Both the position numbers and the translations under genes were made by a program. Below are positions 28,108-37,354 of a stretch of DNA of 64,000 nucleotides, in pieces (the first letter of the stretch is position 1; every line of letters begins with the position of its first letter). This DNA is from Bacillus sp. FSL K6-3431. Lineage in GTDB: Bacteria; Bacillota; Bacilli; Bacillales; Bacillaceae_C. The DNA is taken from the NCBI RefSeq assembly GCF_038002605.1, contig NZ_JBBOCT010000001.1, positions 1 to 64,000 on the forward strand, read 5' to 3'. The notes beneath the pieces are model-generated. The model was not told where the DNA came from and made no database searches. It was given only the letters and a program-made list of their open reading frames with translations.

Positions 28108-28116
28108 GTGAGAGCG

Positions 28117-29268
28117 ATGAGAAAAAAGGTGTTGTTTTGTGCAACGGTTGATTATCATTTTAATGCTTTTCACTTACCATATTTAAAATGGTTTAAGGAG
28201 CAAGGTTGGGAAGTACATGTAGCTGCATCAGGAAAGATGGAATTACCATATGTAGATAGAAAATATGACGTACCTATCCACAGGTCACCCTTTAAAAGAA
28301 AAAACTTGGATGCTTATAATGAATTGAAAACAATCATAGAAAAGAATCAATATAATATTATTCATTGTCATACACCAATAGGGGGAGTTTTAACTAGATT
28401 AGCAGCCCGAAAGGCAAGGAATGATAGGACGAAAGTAATCTATACTGCACACGGATTTCATTTTTGTAAAAATGCACCATTTCTGAATTGGTTGATTTAT
28501 TATCCGATCGAAAAATGGCTAGCAAATTATACTGACTGTTTAATTACGATTAATGAAGAGGATTTTGGGTTAGCGATAAATCATCAATTTAAAGCAAATA
28601 AAATTGCGCATATCCATGGAGTAGGAGTAAATACGGAGCAATTTACGCCTGTAAATGAAGAAGACAAATTGAAATTAAGGGCTAAGTATCATTATGATAA
28701 TGATGCTTTTTTACTATTCTATGCAGCTGAATTTAATAAAAATAAAAACCAACAAATGCTCATTGAGGCATTAGCTTTGGTCAAAGAGCAAATACCTAAT
28801 ACGAAGCTTATTTTTGCAGGGGATGGTCCGTTATTGGAAGATAGCAAAAAACTAGCAATAAAGCTAAAAGTCGCAGGAATGATCGATTTTTTAGGCTATC
28901 GTAAAGACGTAGAATCCCTATTAAAAATGAGTGATCTTGCTGTTGCATCGAGTGTACGTGAAGGATTGCCGGTAAACATCATGGAAGCAATGGCATGTGG
29001 ATTACCAATTATAGCTACTGATAATAGAGGTCATAGGGAACTTGTTTCGGACAATAAAAATGGCTGGCTTATTAGCAAGGATTCGATCCAACTTTCTGAA
29101 AAGATTGCTATTCTTGCAGTAAATAAAGCTTTAAGAGATCAGTTTGGTTCACACAGTCGACATATCATTGTAAACAAATATAGCTTAGTAAAGATTCTAG
29201 AAGAAAAAAGCAATATGTATAAAGAAGTAATGGATGAGATGGAGGAAAATCAGTGGGCAATCCATTAA
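28117..29268 (+). CDS. epsD: Glycosyltransferase family 4 (EpsD-like)
   Basis: Retaining glycosyltransferase with two Rossmann domains (GT-B), acting on the lipid-linked repeat unit at the inner membrane face. The 383 residues start MRKKVLFCATVDYHFNAF. They contain the EpsD-typical IHCHTPIGGVLTRLAARK and AHGFHFCKNAP, and end in the E-x7-E donor site seen in SSVREGLPVNIMEAMACG. ATG at 28117; a GTG nine bases earlier is also in frame. It overlaps the next gene by 16 bases. Confidence 0.88.
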   Translation: MRKKVLFCATVDYHFNAFHLPYLKWFKEQGWEVHVAASGKMELPYVDRKYDVPIHRSPFKRKNLDAYNELKTIIEKNQYNIIHCHTPIGGVLTRLAARKARNDRTKVIYTAHGFHFCKNAPFLNWLIYYPIEKWLANYTDCLITINEEDFGLAINHQFKANKIAHIHGVGVNTEQFTPVNEEDKLKLRAKYHYDNDAFLLFYAAEFNKNKNQQMLIEALALVKEQIPNTKLIFAGDGPLLEDSKKLAIKLKVAGMIDFLGYRKDVESLLKMSDLAVASSVREGLPVNIMEAMACGLPIIATDNRGHRELVSDNKNGWLISKDSIQLSEKIAILAVNKALRDQFGSHSRHIIVNKYSLVKILEEKSNMYKEVMDEMEENQWAIH

Positions 29269-30362
29269 GAATATTGCATGTTGTCGTCAATATGAATCGT
29301 GGTGGAGCCGAGACGCTTATTATGAATTTGTATCGGAATATCGACCGCACGAAGATTCAATTTGATTTCTTGACATGTAAGGCTGGGGCTTTTGATGAAG
29401 AAATAATAAATAAGGGCGGGAAGATTCATCGAATTCCTTATGTTTCAGATGTAGGGCATATGAAGTATCTAAAAGCATTAAATCAATTTTTTGATACCCA
29501 TAAAAGCTATCCAATTATTCACTCCCATTTAGATAAGATGAGTGGAATGGTGCTTCGATCGGCAAGAAAGGTAGGTATTCCAGTGCGTATATCACATAGT
29601 CATAATACGCAAAGTGAAGGAGGCTTGGCTGCAAGAACATATAAGTGGTTAGTAGGAAAGTTTATTATTCCCAATTCTACGGCACTATTTGCGTGTTCGA
29701 ATGATGCAGCTAAATGGCTTTTTCAAAGGAAATCAAGCACCAGTCAGATTTTAAAAAATGGCATTGAATATGATAAGTTTTCCTTTTCCAATGAAGTTAG
29801 ACAACAGATAAGGGCAGAATTAATGCTAGATGATCAATCCTTCATTCTTGGGCATGTTGGTAGATTTGCACATCAAAAGAACCATACCTATCTCATTGAT
29901 TTATTCGCGGAATTTAATAAAGTCAGAGAAAATGCTGTTTTATTATTAATAGGTGATGGTCCATTACGCCCAGTAATAGAAGAAAAGGTACGAAAACTTG
30001 GCTTAGAAAAGAAGATTAGGTTTCTAGGGATACGCAGTGATATAAATCGAATCCTTCAAGGGCTAGATATCTTTGTATTTCCATCCTTGCATGAGGGGTT
30101 ACCGGTTGCATTAATAGAGGCACAGGGGGCGGGCTTACCTTGTCTCATATCAGATTGTGTATCGACAGAAGTCGATCTAGGCATGAACCTAGTTGATTAT
30201 GCGCCTCTTAATAATACACAAGTATGGGTAAATAAGATGGAAAGAATAACAGCCAGTCAAATGGAAAGAAAAAGTGAACAAGTTGCTTTTTCTGACAAAG
30301 GGTATGATATTGCAGCTACTGCAAATAAAATTGAAGATTTTTACTTAACTATTTCGGGGTGA
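29253..30362 (+). CDS. Glycosyltransferase family 4 (EpsF-like, first copy)
   Basis: A 369-residue GT-B glycosyltransferase. It begins LRILHVVVNMNRGGAETLIM, has the conserved HSHLDKMSG and HVGRFAHQKNH segments, and ends in the donor-binding FPSLHEGLPVALIEAQGAG. It starts at a GTG with GGAGG upstream and overlaps the previous gene. A related EpsF-like gene lies at 32583, so the operon has two members of this type, perhaps for successive sugars. Sugar specificity cannot be read from sequence. Confidence 0.85.
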   Translation: MGNPLRILHVVVNMNRGGAETLIMNLYRNIDRTKIQFDFLTCKAGAFDEEIINKGGKIHRIPYVSDVGHMKYLKALNQFFDTHKSYPIIHSHLDKMSGMVLRSARKVGIPVRISHSHNTQSEGGLAARTYKWLVGKFIIPNSTALFACSNDAAKWLFQRKSSTSQILKNGIEYDKFSFSNEVRQQIRAELMLDDQSFILGHVGRFAHQKNHTYLIDLFAEFNKVRENAVLLLIGDGPLRPVIEEKVRKLGLEKKIRFLGIRSDINRILQGLDIFVFPSLHEGLPVALIEAQGAGLPCLISDCVSTEVDLGMNLVDYAPLNNTQVWVNKMERITASQMERKSEQVAFSDKGYDIAATANKIEDFYLTISG

Positions 30363-30366
30363 AATA

Positions 30367-31257
30367 ATGAAGTTATTAACGATATTTACTCCAACTTTTA
30401 ATCGAGCCTTTTGCTTGGATAATTGTTACCAAAGCTTATTACGCCAAACGAGTAAAGATTTTGTCTGGCTTATCGTTGATGATGGTTCAACAGATAGCAC
30501 GAAACAATTAGTGGATGAGTGGCTCCAAGAAAAGAAGATTGAAATCAGATATATTTGGCAAGAAAATGTTGGTATGCATGGTGCGCACAACACTGCGTAT
30601 GAATTAATTGATACTGAGTTGAACGTTTGTATCGATTCTGATGATTATATGCCAAAGGATGCTGTAGAAAAGATCAATCACTTTTGGAGAAAATACGGTA
30701 GTGAAAAAGTGAGTGGCCTAATTGGATTAGATGCAAACACGAATAATGAAGTGATTGGCACAAGATTACCAGAAAAATTGAAAAGTTCAACATTGTTTCA
30801 TCTCTATAATGACCATGGTATCACAGGTGATAAGAAGCTTGTTTTCCGCTCAGAATTAACGAAACAATTTCGATACCCAATTTTTCAAAACGAAAAATAT
30901 GTAGGGTTGGCATATAAATATTATATGTTAGATAGGGAATATGAAATGTTACTTTTAAATGAAGTATTATGTTGCGTGGAATATCTTCAAGATGGTTCAT
31001 CATTAAATATGTTTAATCAATACAGAAAAAACCCGAAAGGTTTTGCATTTTATCGAAAAGAATTGATGAAATTACCATTTGCAGATATAACGTATAAATA
31101 TAGGCAGGCTATACATTATGTGTCTAGTAGCTTATTAATGAATAACAAAAATTTCTTAAAAGAAACCCCAAGTAAAGGATTAACTATTATAGCTATTCCA
31201 ATGGGCATACTACTATATTTTTATATTTTATCGAAAACAAGAGTCGCAAAAGATTAA
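30367..31257 (+). CDS. Glycosyltransferase family 2
   Basis: A 296-residue inverting GT-A glycosyltransferase. It starts LLTIFTPTFNRAFCLDNCYQSLL and contains LIVDDGSTDSTKQLV (donor binding) and the metal-binding IDSDDYMPKDAV. A hydrophobic stretch near the C-terminus (LTIIAIPMGILLYFYIL) may anchor it to the membrane. It follows the previous stop by four bases. Sugar and acceptor unknown. Confidence 0.85.
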   Translation: MKLLTIFTPTFNRAFCLDNCYQSLLRQTSKDFVWLIVDDGSTDSTKQLVDEWLQEKKIEIRYIWQENVGMHGAHNTAYELIDTELNVCIDSDDYMPKDAVEKINHFWRKYGSEKVSGLIGLDANTNNEVIGTRLPEKLKSSTLFHLYNDHGITGDKKLVFRSELTKQFRYPIFQNEKYVGLAYKYYMLDREYEMLLLNEVLCCVEYLQDGSSLNMFNQYRKNPKGFAFYRKELMKLPFADITYKYRQAIHYVSSSLLMNNKNFLKETPSKGLTIIAIPMGILLYFYILSKTRVAKD

Positions 31258-31300
31258 GCAAATTATATAAGTTGTCTCTATTTATAGGAGAGGAAATAAT

Positions 31301-32380
31301 ATGACCTTTCTATGGTTAAATCTTTTCATCGTATTTATACTATCCTTTTTTGCTAGATATTTTTCCACTGCAGTATTAGCGGCAGGTTCGATACCTACAA
31401 TTAAACCCAATAAAACCTTAGTAACCGGTGCACTACTGTCACTAGTAATCATTTCTGGTCTTAGAAATAATATTGGAGATACTTATTTTTATAAACGTAT
31501 ATATGAGATCAATGATTTTACTTGGGAATTTATCACCTCACAGAAAGATATTGGTTTTGGATTGCTACAAATGCTCTTAAAAAATTATTCAGATGATCCC
31601 CAAATCATGATTTTTACAACTGCTCTGATCACTAACATTCTGATCATTTCTGTTTTATTTAAATATTCCAGGATGTTTGAGCTAAGTACGTATGTTTATA
31701 TTACAGGTGGCTTATTTTTAGTTTCAATGAATGGTATTAGGCAAGTGCTTGCCGCAGCCATTATTTTTACCGCGACGAAATACTTAATGAATGGAAGTTG
31801 GGCCAAATATTTCGCTGTTGTTATTCTTGCCTCCATGTTCCATCAAAGTGCATTGATTCTGATTCCGATTTTTTTCTTAGTTAGGTATAAAGCGTGGTCT
31901 AATGCAACATATATTTTGCTTTTTTTCTCGATCGCGATAGTAATTGGTTTTGATCAGTTTTCAGCGCTTTTATTTTCTGCTATTGGGGACACACAGTATG
32001 GGCAATATTCAAATTTTGATGAAGGTGGAGCAAGCATTGTTCGTGTTGCTGTAGATGCTGTACCGCTTGTCATCGCTTATCTTGGCAGGGAGAAATTTAG
32101 GGAGATATTTCCAAGCAGTGACTATATCGTTAACATGGCTCTAATCGGCTTTATTTTCATGCTCATTTCCACGCAAAACTGGATATTTGCAAGATTTGCT
32201 ATTTATTTTAGTTTATATCAATTAATTCTCATATCCTGGATCATCAAACTTTTCTGTAAAAAAGATCAAAGATTCGTTTACTATGTGTTACTTATTTGTT
32301 ATGGATTATATTATTTTTATGAAAATGTAATCACATTAAATATTCTTTATAAAAGTGACTTTCTCGAGCATTTATTTTAA
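31301..32380 (+). CDS. epsG: EpsG-family membrane protein (probable Wzy-type polymerase)
   Basis: A 359-residue polytopic membrane protein with ten or more hydrophobic segments. The conserved EpsG region is LRNNIGDTYFYKRIYE near residues 52-67, followed by DIGFGLLQMLLKNY and the SMNGIRQVLAAAIIF span. It is thought to polymerise repeat units outside the membrane. The stop codon falls at the first base of a folded insertion (32380-32568), so the C-terminus may have been changed slightly by it. Confidence 0.85.
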   Translation: MTFLWLNLFIVFILSFFARYFSTAVLAAGSIPTIKPNKTLVTGALLSLVIISGLRNNIGDTYFYKRIYEINDFTWEFITSQKDIGFGLLQMLLKNYSDDPQIMIFTTALITNILIISVLFKYSRMFELSTYVYITGGLFLVSMNGIRQVLAAAIIFTATKYLMNGSWAKYFAVVILASMFHQSALILIPIFFLVRYKAWSNATYILLFFSIAIVIGFDQFSALLFSAIGDTQYGQYSNFDEGGASIVRVAVDAVPLVIAYLGREKFREIFPSSDYIVNMALIGFIFMLISTQNWIFARFAIYFSLYQLILISWIIKLFCKKDQRFVYYVLLICYGLYYFYENVITLNILYKSDFLEHLF

Positions 32381-32568
32381 CTTCATTCAGCAGAAGTTCC
32401 CCACTTCTATAAGTGGCGGGATGAATGCGATTTACCTAATTCAGTGGGAGTGCAAACTCCGGCTGAATGAAGTGAAAGCCTCCGGCGGATGTCACAGATT
32501 TTCAGAGGAGGTTTATCGAGCGAGCTCGATAAAATCTGGACGCAATTCCCGCCAAGGCGTAATTGATC
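32380..32568. repeat. Highly folded non-coding insertion between epsG and an epsF-like gene
   Basis: A series of stems. ACTTCATTCAGC (32380-32391) pairs with GCTGAATGAAGT (32462-32473) and encloses CCCACTT/AAGTGG. Then GCCTCCGGCGG pairs with CCGCCAAGGC, and AGATTTT/AAAATCT encloses TATCGAGC/GCTCGATA. GC content is above that of its neighbours. It resembles transposon-derived (IS200/IS605-end-like) mobile repeats, but no transposase is present. The plus-strand open frame through it is not the real start of the next gene. Confidence 0.65.
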
Positions 32569-32582
32569 TTAGGGGGCAGGAA

Positions 32583-33728
32583 ATGATGAAAATAGATCCT
32601 CCTAAAAGGGTCCTCCATATTGTAAGTTCAATGGGGAGAGGGGGTGCCGAAACATTAATCATGAATATTTATCGAAACATAGACCGTAGAAAAGTCCAAT
32701 TTGACTTTATTACTCATAATTATGACATAGAAGACTATGATGATGAAATTAAGGAAATGGGTGGAAAAATATATAATATTCCCAGCCTTGGAACTATCGG
32801 TCCTTTTCAGTATATGAAAAAGTTGATGGCTATCATGTCTGATAGTACTTATGTTGCAATCCATGCTCATACGGATTACCAAAGTGGTATTCCGGCATTA
32901 GCAGCGAAAATGTGCGGAATAGAAAATAGGGTTTGTCATTCACACAGTAATAATTGGCTAAAACAGCATGGTTTTAAAGAAAAGCTCATGTTAAAGGGGT
33001 TACAAGCAATAATTAAGTTCTCAGCAACAAAGCTTTGTAGCTGTAGTGAAGAAGCAGCAAGGTTTTTATTCGGAACTAATAAAGTGAGTATTCTAAAAAA
33101 TGGGATTGATATAAGTGAGTATACCGAAACGGACCCAAACAATAGAAAGAGTGTGTTAAAGGAACTTTATTTATCTGAAGATGCAAAGGTCATTGGTCAT
33201 GTAGGCCGTTTTTCGGAATCAAAAAATCATCTGTTCATCTTAAGGGTTTTGAAAAAGCTAGTGAAAGAGGACTCAAGATTTGTAGCCATCTTAGTTGGGG
33301 AGGGTCCTTTAAGGAAAGAAGTTGAGATAGAAGCTGAACGGATAGGATTATTGGAACATATTAGGTTTTTAGGAGTTAGAACTGATATTCCTAGACTGAT
33401 GAATGCCTTTGATGTTTTTCTTTTCCCATCTTTATTTGAAGGCTTCGGTATTGTCATGCTAGAAGCGCAAAGTTCTGGGACTCCTTGTATTGCCGCAACG
33501 TCAGTGCCTAAAAGTACGGATATGGGGCTAGGGTTAGTAAAATACCTTCACCTTGAGGAACATATTGACCTATGGTGTGATGGCATTAAAGCCTCCCTTT
33601 TAATTGATAAGCCAAATAAGTATTTCATAATAAACAATATATCGGAACTTGGATTTAATATTCAAAGGAATTTGAATGATTGGTTAAGATTATACGGAAT
33701 TAGCAACACTGAAGTTCCTCAAAGATGA
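32583..33728 (+). CDS. epsF: Glycosyltransferase family 4 (EpsF-like, second copy)
   Basis: A 381-residue GT-B glycosyltransferase: PKRVLHIVSSMGRGGAETLIM at the N-terminus, AHTDYQSGIPALAAKMCG, HVGRFSESKNH, and the donor site FPSLFEGFGIVMLEAQSSG. It resembles B. subtilis EpsF more closely than the copy at 29253 does. The frame opens upstream at 32355 inside the folded insertion, but AGGGGG at 32571-32576 serves the ATG at 32583 (or 32586), and homology begins there. Confidence 0.86.
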   Translation: MMKIDPPKRVLHIVSSMGRGGAETLIMNIYRNIDRRKVQFDFITHNYDIEDYDDEIKEMGGKIYNIPSLGTIGPFQYMKKLMAIMSDSTYVAIHAHTDYQSGIPALAAKMCGIENRVCHSHSNNWLKQHGFKEKLMLKGLQAIIKFSATKLCSCSEEAARFLFGTNKVSILKNGIDISEYTETDPNNRKSVLKELYLSEDAKVIGHVGRFSESKNHLFILRVLKKLVKEDSRFVAILVGEGPLRKEVEIEAERIGLLEHIRFLGVRTDIPRLMNAFDVFLFPSLFEGFGIVMLEAQSSGTPCIAATSVPKSTDMGLGLVKYLHLEEHIDLWCDGIKASLLIDKPNKYFIINNISELGFNIQRNLNDWLRLYGISNTEVPQR

Positions 33729-33747
33729 ATAGCGAGGTAATCCTAGA

Positions 33748-34947
33748 ATGAAGAAAAAAATATTAATCACCTCTTTTGATTTGGCAATTGGCGGTGTGGA
33801 GCGTAGTTTAATCGGTTTATTAAATCATTTTGACTATAGCAAATACGATGTAGATTTAATGCTTTTTAAACATGAAGGAGAATTTTTCCCATATTTACCT
33901 TCAGAACCACATCTGTTAGCAGAAGTACCGAAGTACACTACCTTTCGGAAATCAATTAGTCAGATCGCAAAGGAAGGATATTATCAGCTAGGGGTTTCAA
34001 GGGCATTAGCAAAATCAATTAGTTATTTCCACGGGAAAATAAAAAATATCGATGAGCCAGGATATTTAACCATCCAATATGGATGGGAAATGACAAGTCC
34101 CTTTTTACCAAAACTGAATAATGAATATGATGTGGCCATAGGTTTCCTGTGGCCACATCACTTTATAGGTGGGAAAGTGAAAGCGAAGAAAAAAATTGGC
34201 TGGATCCATACGGATTACTCAAATATTCATGTCAATAAGAACATCGAAAATCGGATGTGGAATAAATTAGATCATATCGTCGCTGTTTCGGATGAGTGTT
34301 CACAAACTTTTTTGAAAGAATATCCAGATTTCAAAGAAAAGACTTTAGTGATTGAAAATATTCTATCTCCTACTTTTATTAAAGAACAAGCAAGCTTAGA
34401 GGTGCCGATAGAAATAAAAAAGTCACCAACAAAAACAATTTTAGTAACAGTAGGACGGCTTTCACATGCAAAAGGTTTAGATCAAGCAATAAGGGCTTGT
34501 AAGAAATTGGTTGATGAAGGATATGACATTGCATGGTATGTAGTTGGATATGGTCCCCTTGAAGATACATTAAAGAAATTAATTGATCTATTAGCTCTTC
34601 AAGATCGCTTTATTCTATTAGGTAAAAAAGTGAACCCTTATCCTTATATAAAAGCATGTGATATTTATGTTCAGCCATCCAGGTATGAAGGGAAGGCAGT
34701 AACGATTCGCGAGGCACAGATTTTAGGAAAACCAGTTGTCATTACTAATTTTCCAACTGCAAAAAGCCAAGCATGTGATGAATTTGATGCGCTAATCACA
34801 CCGCTTAGTATAGATGGTATCGTTACAGGCATTCAGAGATTAATAGAAGATAGGCAGTTAAAAGAAAGTTTAATATCCAATATAAGTAAAGAAGATTATG
34901 GAAACGAGCTGGAAGTAGAAAAACTATATCAATTAATGGAAGCATAA
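33748..34947 (+). CDS. Glycosyltransferase family 4
   Basis: A 399-residue GT-B glycosyltransferase. It begins KKILITSFDLAIGGVERSLI, contains IGWIHTDYSNIHVNKN and TVGRLSHAKGLDQAI, and the donor site QPSRYEGKAVTIREAQILG. It resembles poly-sugar transferases of capsule and teichoic-acid clusters. It starts 19 bases after the epsF-like gene. Acceptor and sugar unknown. Confidence 0.85.
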   Translation: MKKKILITSFDLAIGGVERSLIGLLNHFDYSKYDVDLMLFKHEGEFFPYLPSEPHLLAEVPKYTTFRKSISQIAKEGYYQLGVSRALAKSISYFHGKIKNIDEPGYLTIQYGWEMTSPFLPKLNNEYDVAIGFLWPHHFIGGKVKAKKKIGWIHTDYSNIHVNKNIENRMWNKLDHIVAVSDECSQTFLKEYPDFKEKTLVIENILSPTFIKEQASLEVPIEIKKSPTKTILVTVGRLSHAKGLDQAIRACKKLVDEGYDIAWYVVGYGPLEDTLKKLIDLLALQDRFILLGKKVNPYPYIKACDIYVQPSRYEGKAVTIREAQILGKPVVITNFPTAKSQACDEFDALITPLSIDGIVTGIQRLIEDRQLKESLISNISKEDYGNELEVEKLYQLMEA

Positions 34948-34961
34948 GGGGTTGATCATAC

Positions 34962-36080
34962 ATGGCTATACTTATTACGGGTGGAGCCGGCTATATCGGC
35001 AGTCATACATGTGTGGAATTATTAAATGCAGGTTTTGAAATTATTGTCGTGGATAATTATATCAATAGTAAACCGCAGTCATTAAAGCGTGTGAGCGAGA
35101 TAACTGGCAAAAGTTTTAAAGCGTACGAAATGGATTTGTTAGATGAGGAGAAGTTGGAAAAAGTATTTACAGATAACACCATTGATGCAGTTATTCATTT
35201 AGCGGGATTAAAGGCGGTTGGCGAGTCTGTTCATACCCCACTTTTGTACTATGAGTTTAATATTATTAGTACAGTAAGACTATGTAATGTAATGAAGAAA
35301 TATAATGTGAAAAATTTAGTTTTTAGCTCATCAGCTACTGTATATGGCGTACCAGAATCCATTCCGATTAACGAAAATGCACATTTAACCGCAATGAGTC
35401 CATATGGAAGATCTAAACTAATGATTGAAGAAATCTTACGCGATCTGTATGAATCGGATCACGGTTGGAGTATTGCACTTTTAAGGTATTTTAATCCAGT
35501 TGGAGCCCATGAAACCGGCCTTATCGGTGAGGCACCTAACGGCATCCCTAATAATTTAATGCCTTATATTACTCAAGTGGCAGTTGGTAAATTAAAAGAA
35601 TTAAACGTCTATGGCAATAGTTATCCAACGTTTGATGGTACGGGTGTAAGAGACTATATTCATGTAGTTGATCTGGCTAAGGGACATTTAAAAGCGCTTG
35701 AAAAAGCAACTGAAAAACCCGGTATAGAGGCGTATAACCTTGGAACTGGGAAAGGATATAGTGTATTAGAAATGATAGCTGCTTTTGAGAAGGCATCAGA
35801 AAGAAATATACCATATAAAATAACTGGTCCGCGCTCTGGTGACATTGCCGTTTGTTACGCGGATCCTTCTAAAGCAATAATAGAACTTGGTTGGACTGCG
35901 GAAAAGGGAATTGAAGAAATGTGTACAGATTCCTGGAGATGGCAATTCAATAATCCAAATGGTTACGATGAGAATACAAATATATTAAATTCAGCTAATC
36001 CTCGCTTATTTACATTTAGCGGGGATTTTCCTGTTGAACTGGTAAATGAAGATGAGTATGTAAAAGAATTAAACTATTAG
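34962..36080 (+). CDS. galE: UDP-glucose 4-epimerase
   Basis: Interconverts UDP-glucose and UDP-galactose (or the N-acetyl forms), using GtaB product. The 372 residues have the NAD motif ITGGAGYIGSHTCVELL, the SSSATVYG segment with catalytic Ser/Thr, and SPYGRSK with the YxxxK pair. A C-terminal extension of about 35 residues after NNPNGYD exceeds the usual length of about 335; this is common in Bacillaceae paralogues. It is preceded by GGGGTTGATC. Confidence 0.92.
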   Translation: MAILITGGAGYIGSHTCVELLNAGFEIIVVDNYINSKPQSLKRVSEITGKSFKAYEMDLLDEEKLEKVFTDNTIDAVIHLAGLKAVGESVHTPLLYYEFNIISTVRLCNVMKKYNVKNLVFSSSATVYGVPESIPINENAHLTAMSPYGRSKLMIEEILRDLYESDHGWSIALLRYFNPVGAHETGLIGEAPNGIPNNLMPYITQVAVGKLKELNVYGNSYPTFDGTGVRDYIHVVDLAKGHLKALEKATEKPGIEAYNLGTGKGYSVLEMIAAFEKASERNIPYKITGPRSGDIAVCYADPSKAIIELGWTAEKGIEEMCTDSWRWQFNNPNGYDENTNILNSANPRLFTFSGDFPVELVNEDEYVKELNY

Positions 36081-36098
36081 CCTAGGAGTGGAAAATGA

Positions 36099-36713
36099 AT
36101 GAAAAGACTCTTAGATACTATCTGTTCCATCTTTTTATTAATCCTATTTTCACCACATTTGTTGATCACCGGATTATTAATCAAAGTGATATTAGGTGGT
36201 CCAATCTTATTTAAGCAACAACGTCCCGGATTACAGGCAAGACCATTTTATTTATACAAATTTCGTACAATGACGGATAAAAGGGATCAACAAGGAAATC
36301 TACTTCCAGACAATTTACGTCTTACTACTTTTGGTGTATTCCTACGAAAGTGTAGTTTAGATGAATTGCCTCAACTAATAAATGTGATCAAGGGAGATCT
36401 TAGTTTAGTAGGACCTCGCCCCTTATTAATGGATTATCTACCACTGTACACAGAAGAACAATCCAAACGTCATTTAGTTAGACCAGGAATCACCGGTTGG
36501 GCACAGGTGAATGGACGGAATGCGATAAGCTGGGAACGGAAATTTGAATTAGATATTTGGTATGTGCACCATCAATCCCTGTTACTTGATTTAAAGATTT
36601 TATTATTAACGACAAAAAAGGTGCTTTTGTCAGTCGGAATAAATCAACCGGGAAATGCTACAATGGAAAGCTTTACTGGAACAAAGTCTACTGTAAAAGA
36701 GGGGCATGGATGA
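36099..36713 (+). CDS. epsL: Undecaprenyl-phosphate sugar phosphotransferase (EpsL/PglC type)
   Basis: Starts repeat-unit assembly by moving a sugar-1-phosphate onto undecaprenyl phosphate. The 204 residues have an N-terminal membrane helix (LLDTICSIFLLILFSPHLLI), the FKQQRPGLQARPFYLYKFRTM core, the catalytic Asp-Glu in SLDELPQLINVIKGD and the VGPRP motif. It overlaps epsM by four bases. With EpsM and EpsN it gives the classic L-M-N block of eps operons. Confidence 0.92.
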   Translation: MKRLLDTICSIFLLILFSPHLLITGLLIKVILGGPILFKQQRPGLQARPFYLYKFRTMTDKRDQQGNLLPDNLRLTTFGVFLRKCSLDELPQLINVIKGDLSLVGPRPLLMDYLPLYTEEQSKRHLVRPGITGWAQVNGRNAISWERKFELDIWYVHHQSLLLDLKILLLTTKKVLLSVGINQPGNATMESFTGTKSTVKEGHG

Positions 36714-37354
36714 AAATAGCTATTATTGGAAAAGGCGGTCATAGTAAAGTCATTCAAGATATTATTTCTTTGCATAGTAGACTTAAAATTGTTGCGTATT
36801 TGGATGATAAATATGATGAATTATCAAGAAAAGAAGATATATTTTTTGGTCCCATATTAGCCGCGGAAATAATTAATGACATGTTTAAAGATGTGAAGTT
36901 TATTATTGCAATCGGAAATAATAAACTTAGAAGATTGATTGTTAATCAGTTAAAACTTACCAAAGAAAGTTATGTAACACTCATTCATCCAACCGCAACC
37001 ATCAGTATAAGCGCAAAAATAGGCTGCGGATCAGTTGTTATGGCCCATACAGTAATTAACGCTGATACTCATATTGGTGAACATACGATTATCAATACAG
37101 CTTCCGTTATTGAACATGATAACCAATTAGGCGATTTTGTTCATATCTCACCTAATGCAACATTAACTGGCGCGGTTAAAATTGAGGATGGTGCGCAGGT
37201 TGGGGCTGGAGCGACAATTATCCCGAAAATAAAAATCGGAAAATGGTCAGTTATCGGGGCAGGTGCAACTGTCATTCATTCTATCCCTCCTTATTGTACT
37301 GCTGTTGGTGTGCCAGCTATAGTAAAAAATAATCAACTGATAGAGGGTGTTTAA
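36710..37354 (+). CDS. epsM: Sugar O/N-acetyltransferase (EpsM/PglD type)
   Basis: Acetylates the 4-amino sugar made by EpsN. The 214 residues have an N-terminal Rossmann-like domain (KIAIIGKGGHSKVIQDI) and a left-handed beta-helix of hexapeptide repeats (IGCGSVVMAHTVIN through HISPNATLTGAVKIEDGAQVGAGATI). The catalytic His is in SVIEHDNQLG. It overlaps epsL and abuts epsN. Confidence 0.9.
   Translation: MKIAIIGKGGHSKVIQDIISLHSRLKIVAYLDDKYDELSRKEDIFFGPILAAEIINDMFKDVKFIIAIGNNKLRRLIVNQLKLTKESYVTLIHPTATISISAKIGCGSVVMAHTVINADTHIGEHTIINTASVIEHDNQLGDFVHISPNATLTGAVKIEDGAQVGAGATIIPKIKIGKWSVIGAGATVIHSIPPYCTAVGVPAIVKNNQLIEGV

Noticed and set aside
32355..32582. N-terminal extension of the epsF-like gene
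   Set aside because: The extension translates the folded insertion; homology and ribosome-binding site start at 32583.
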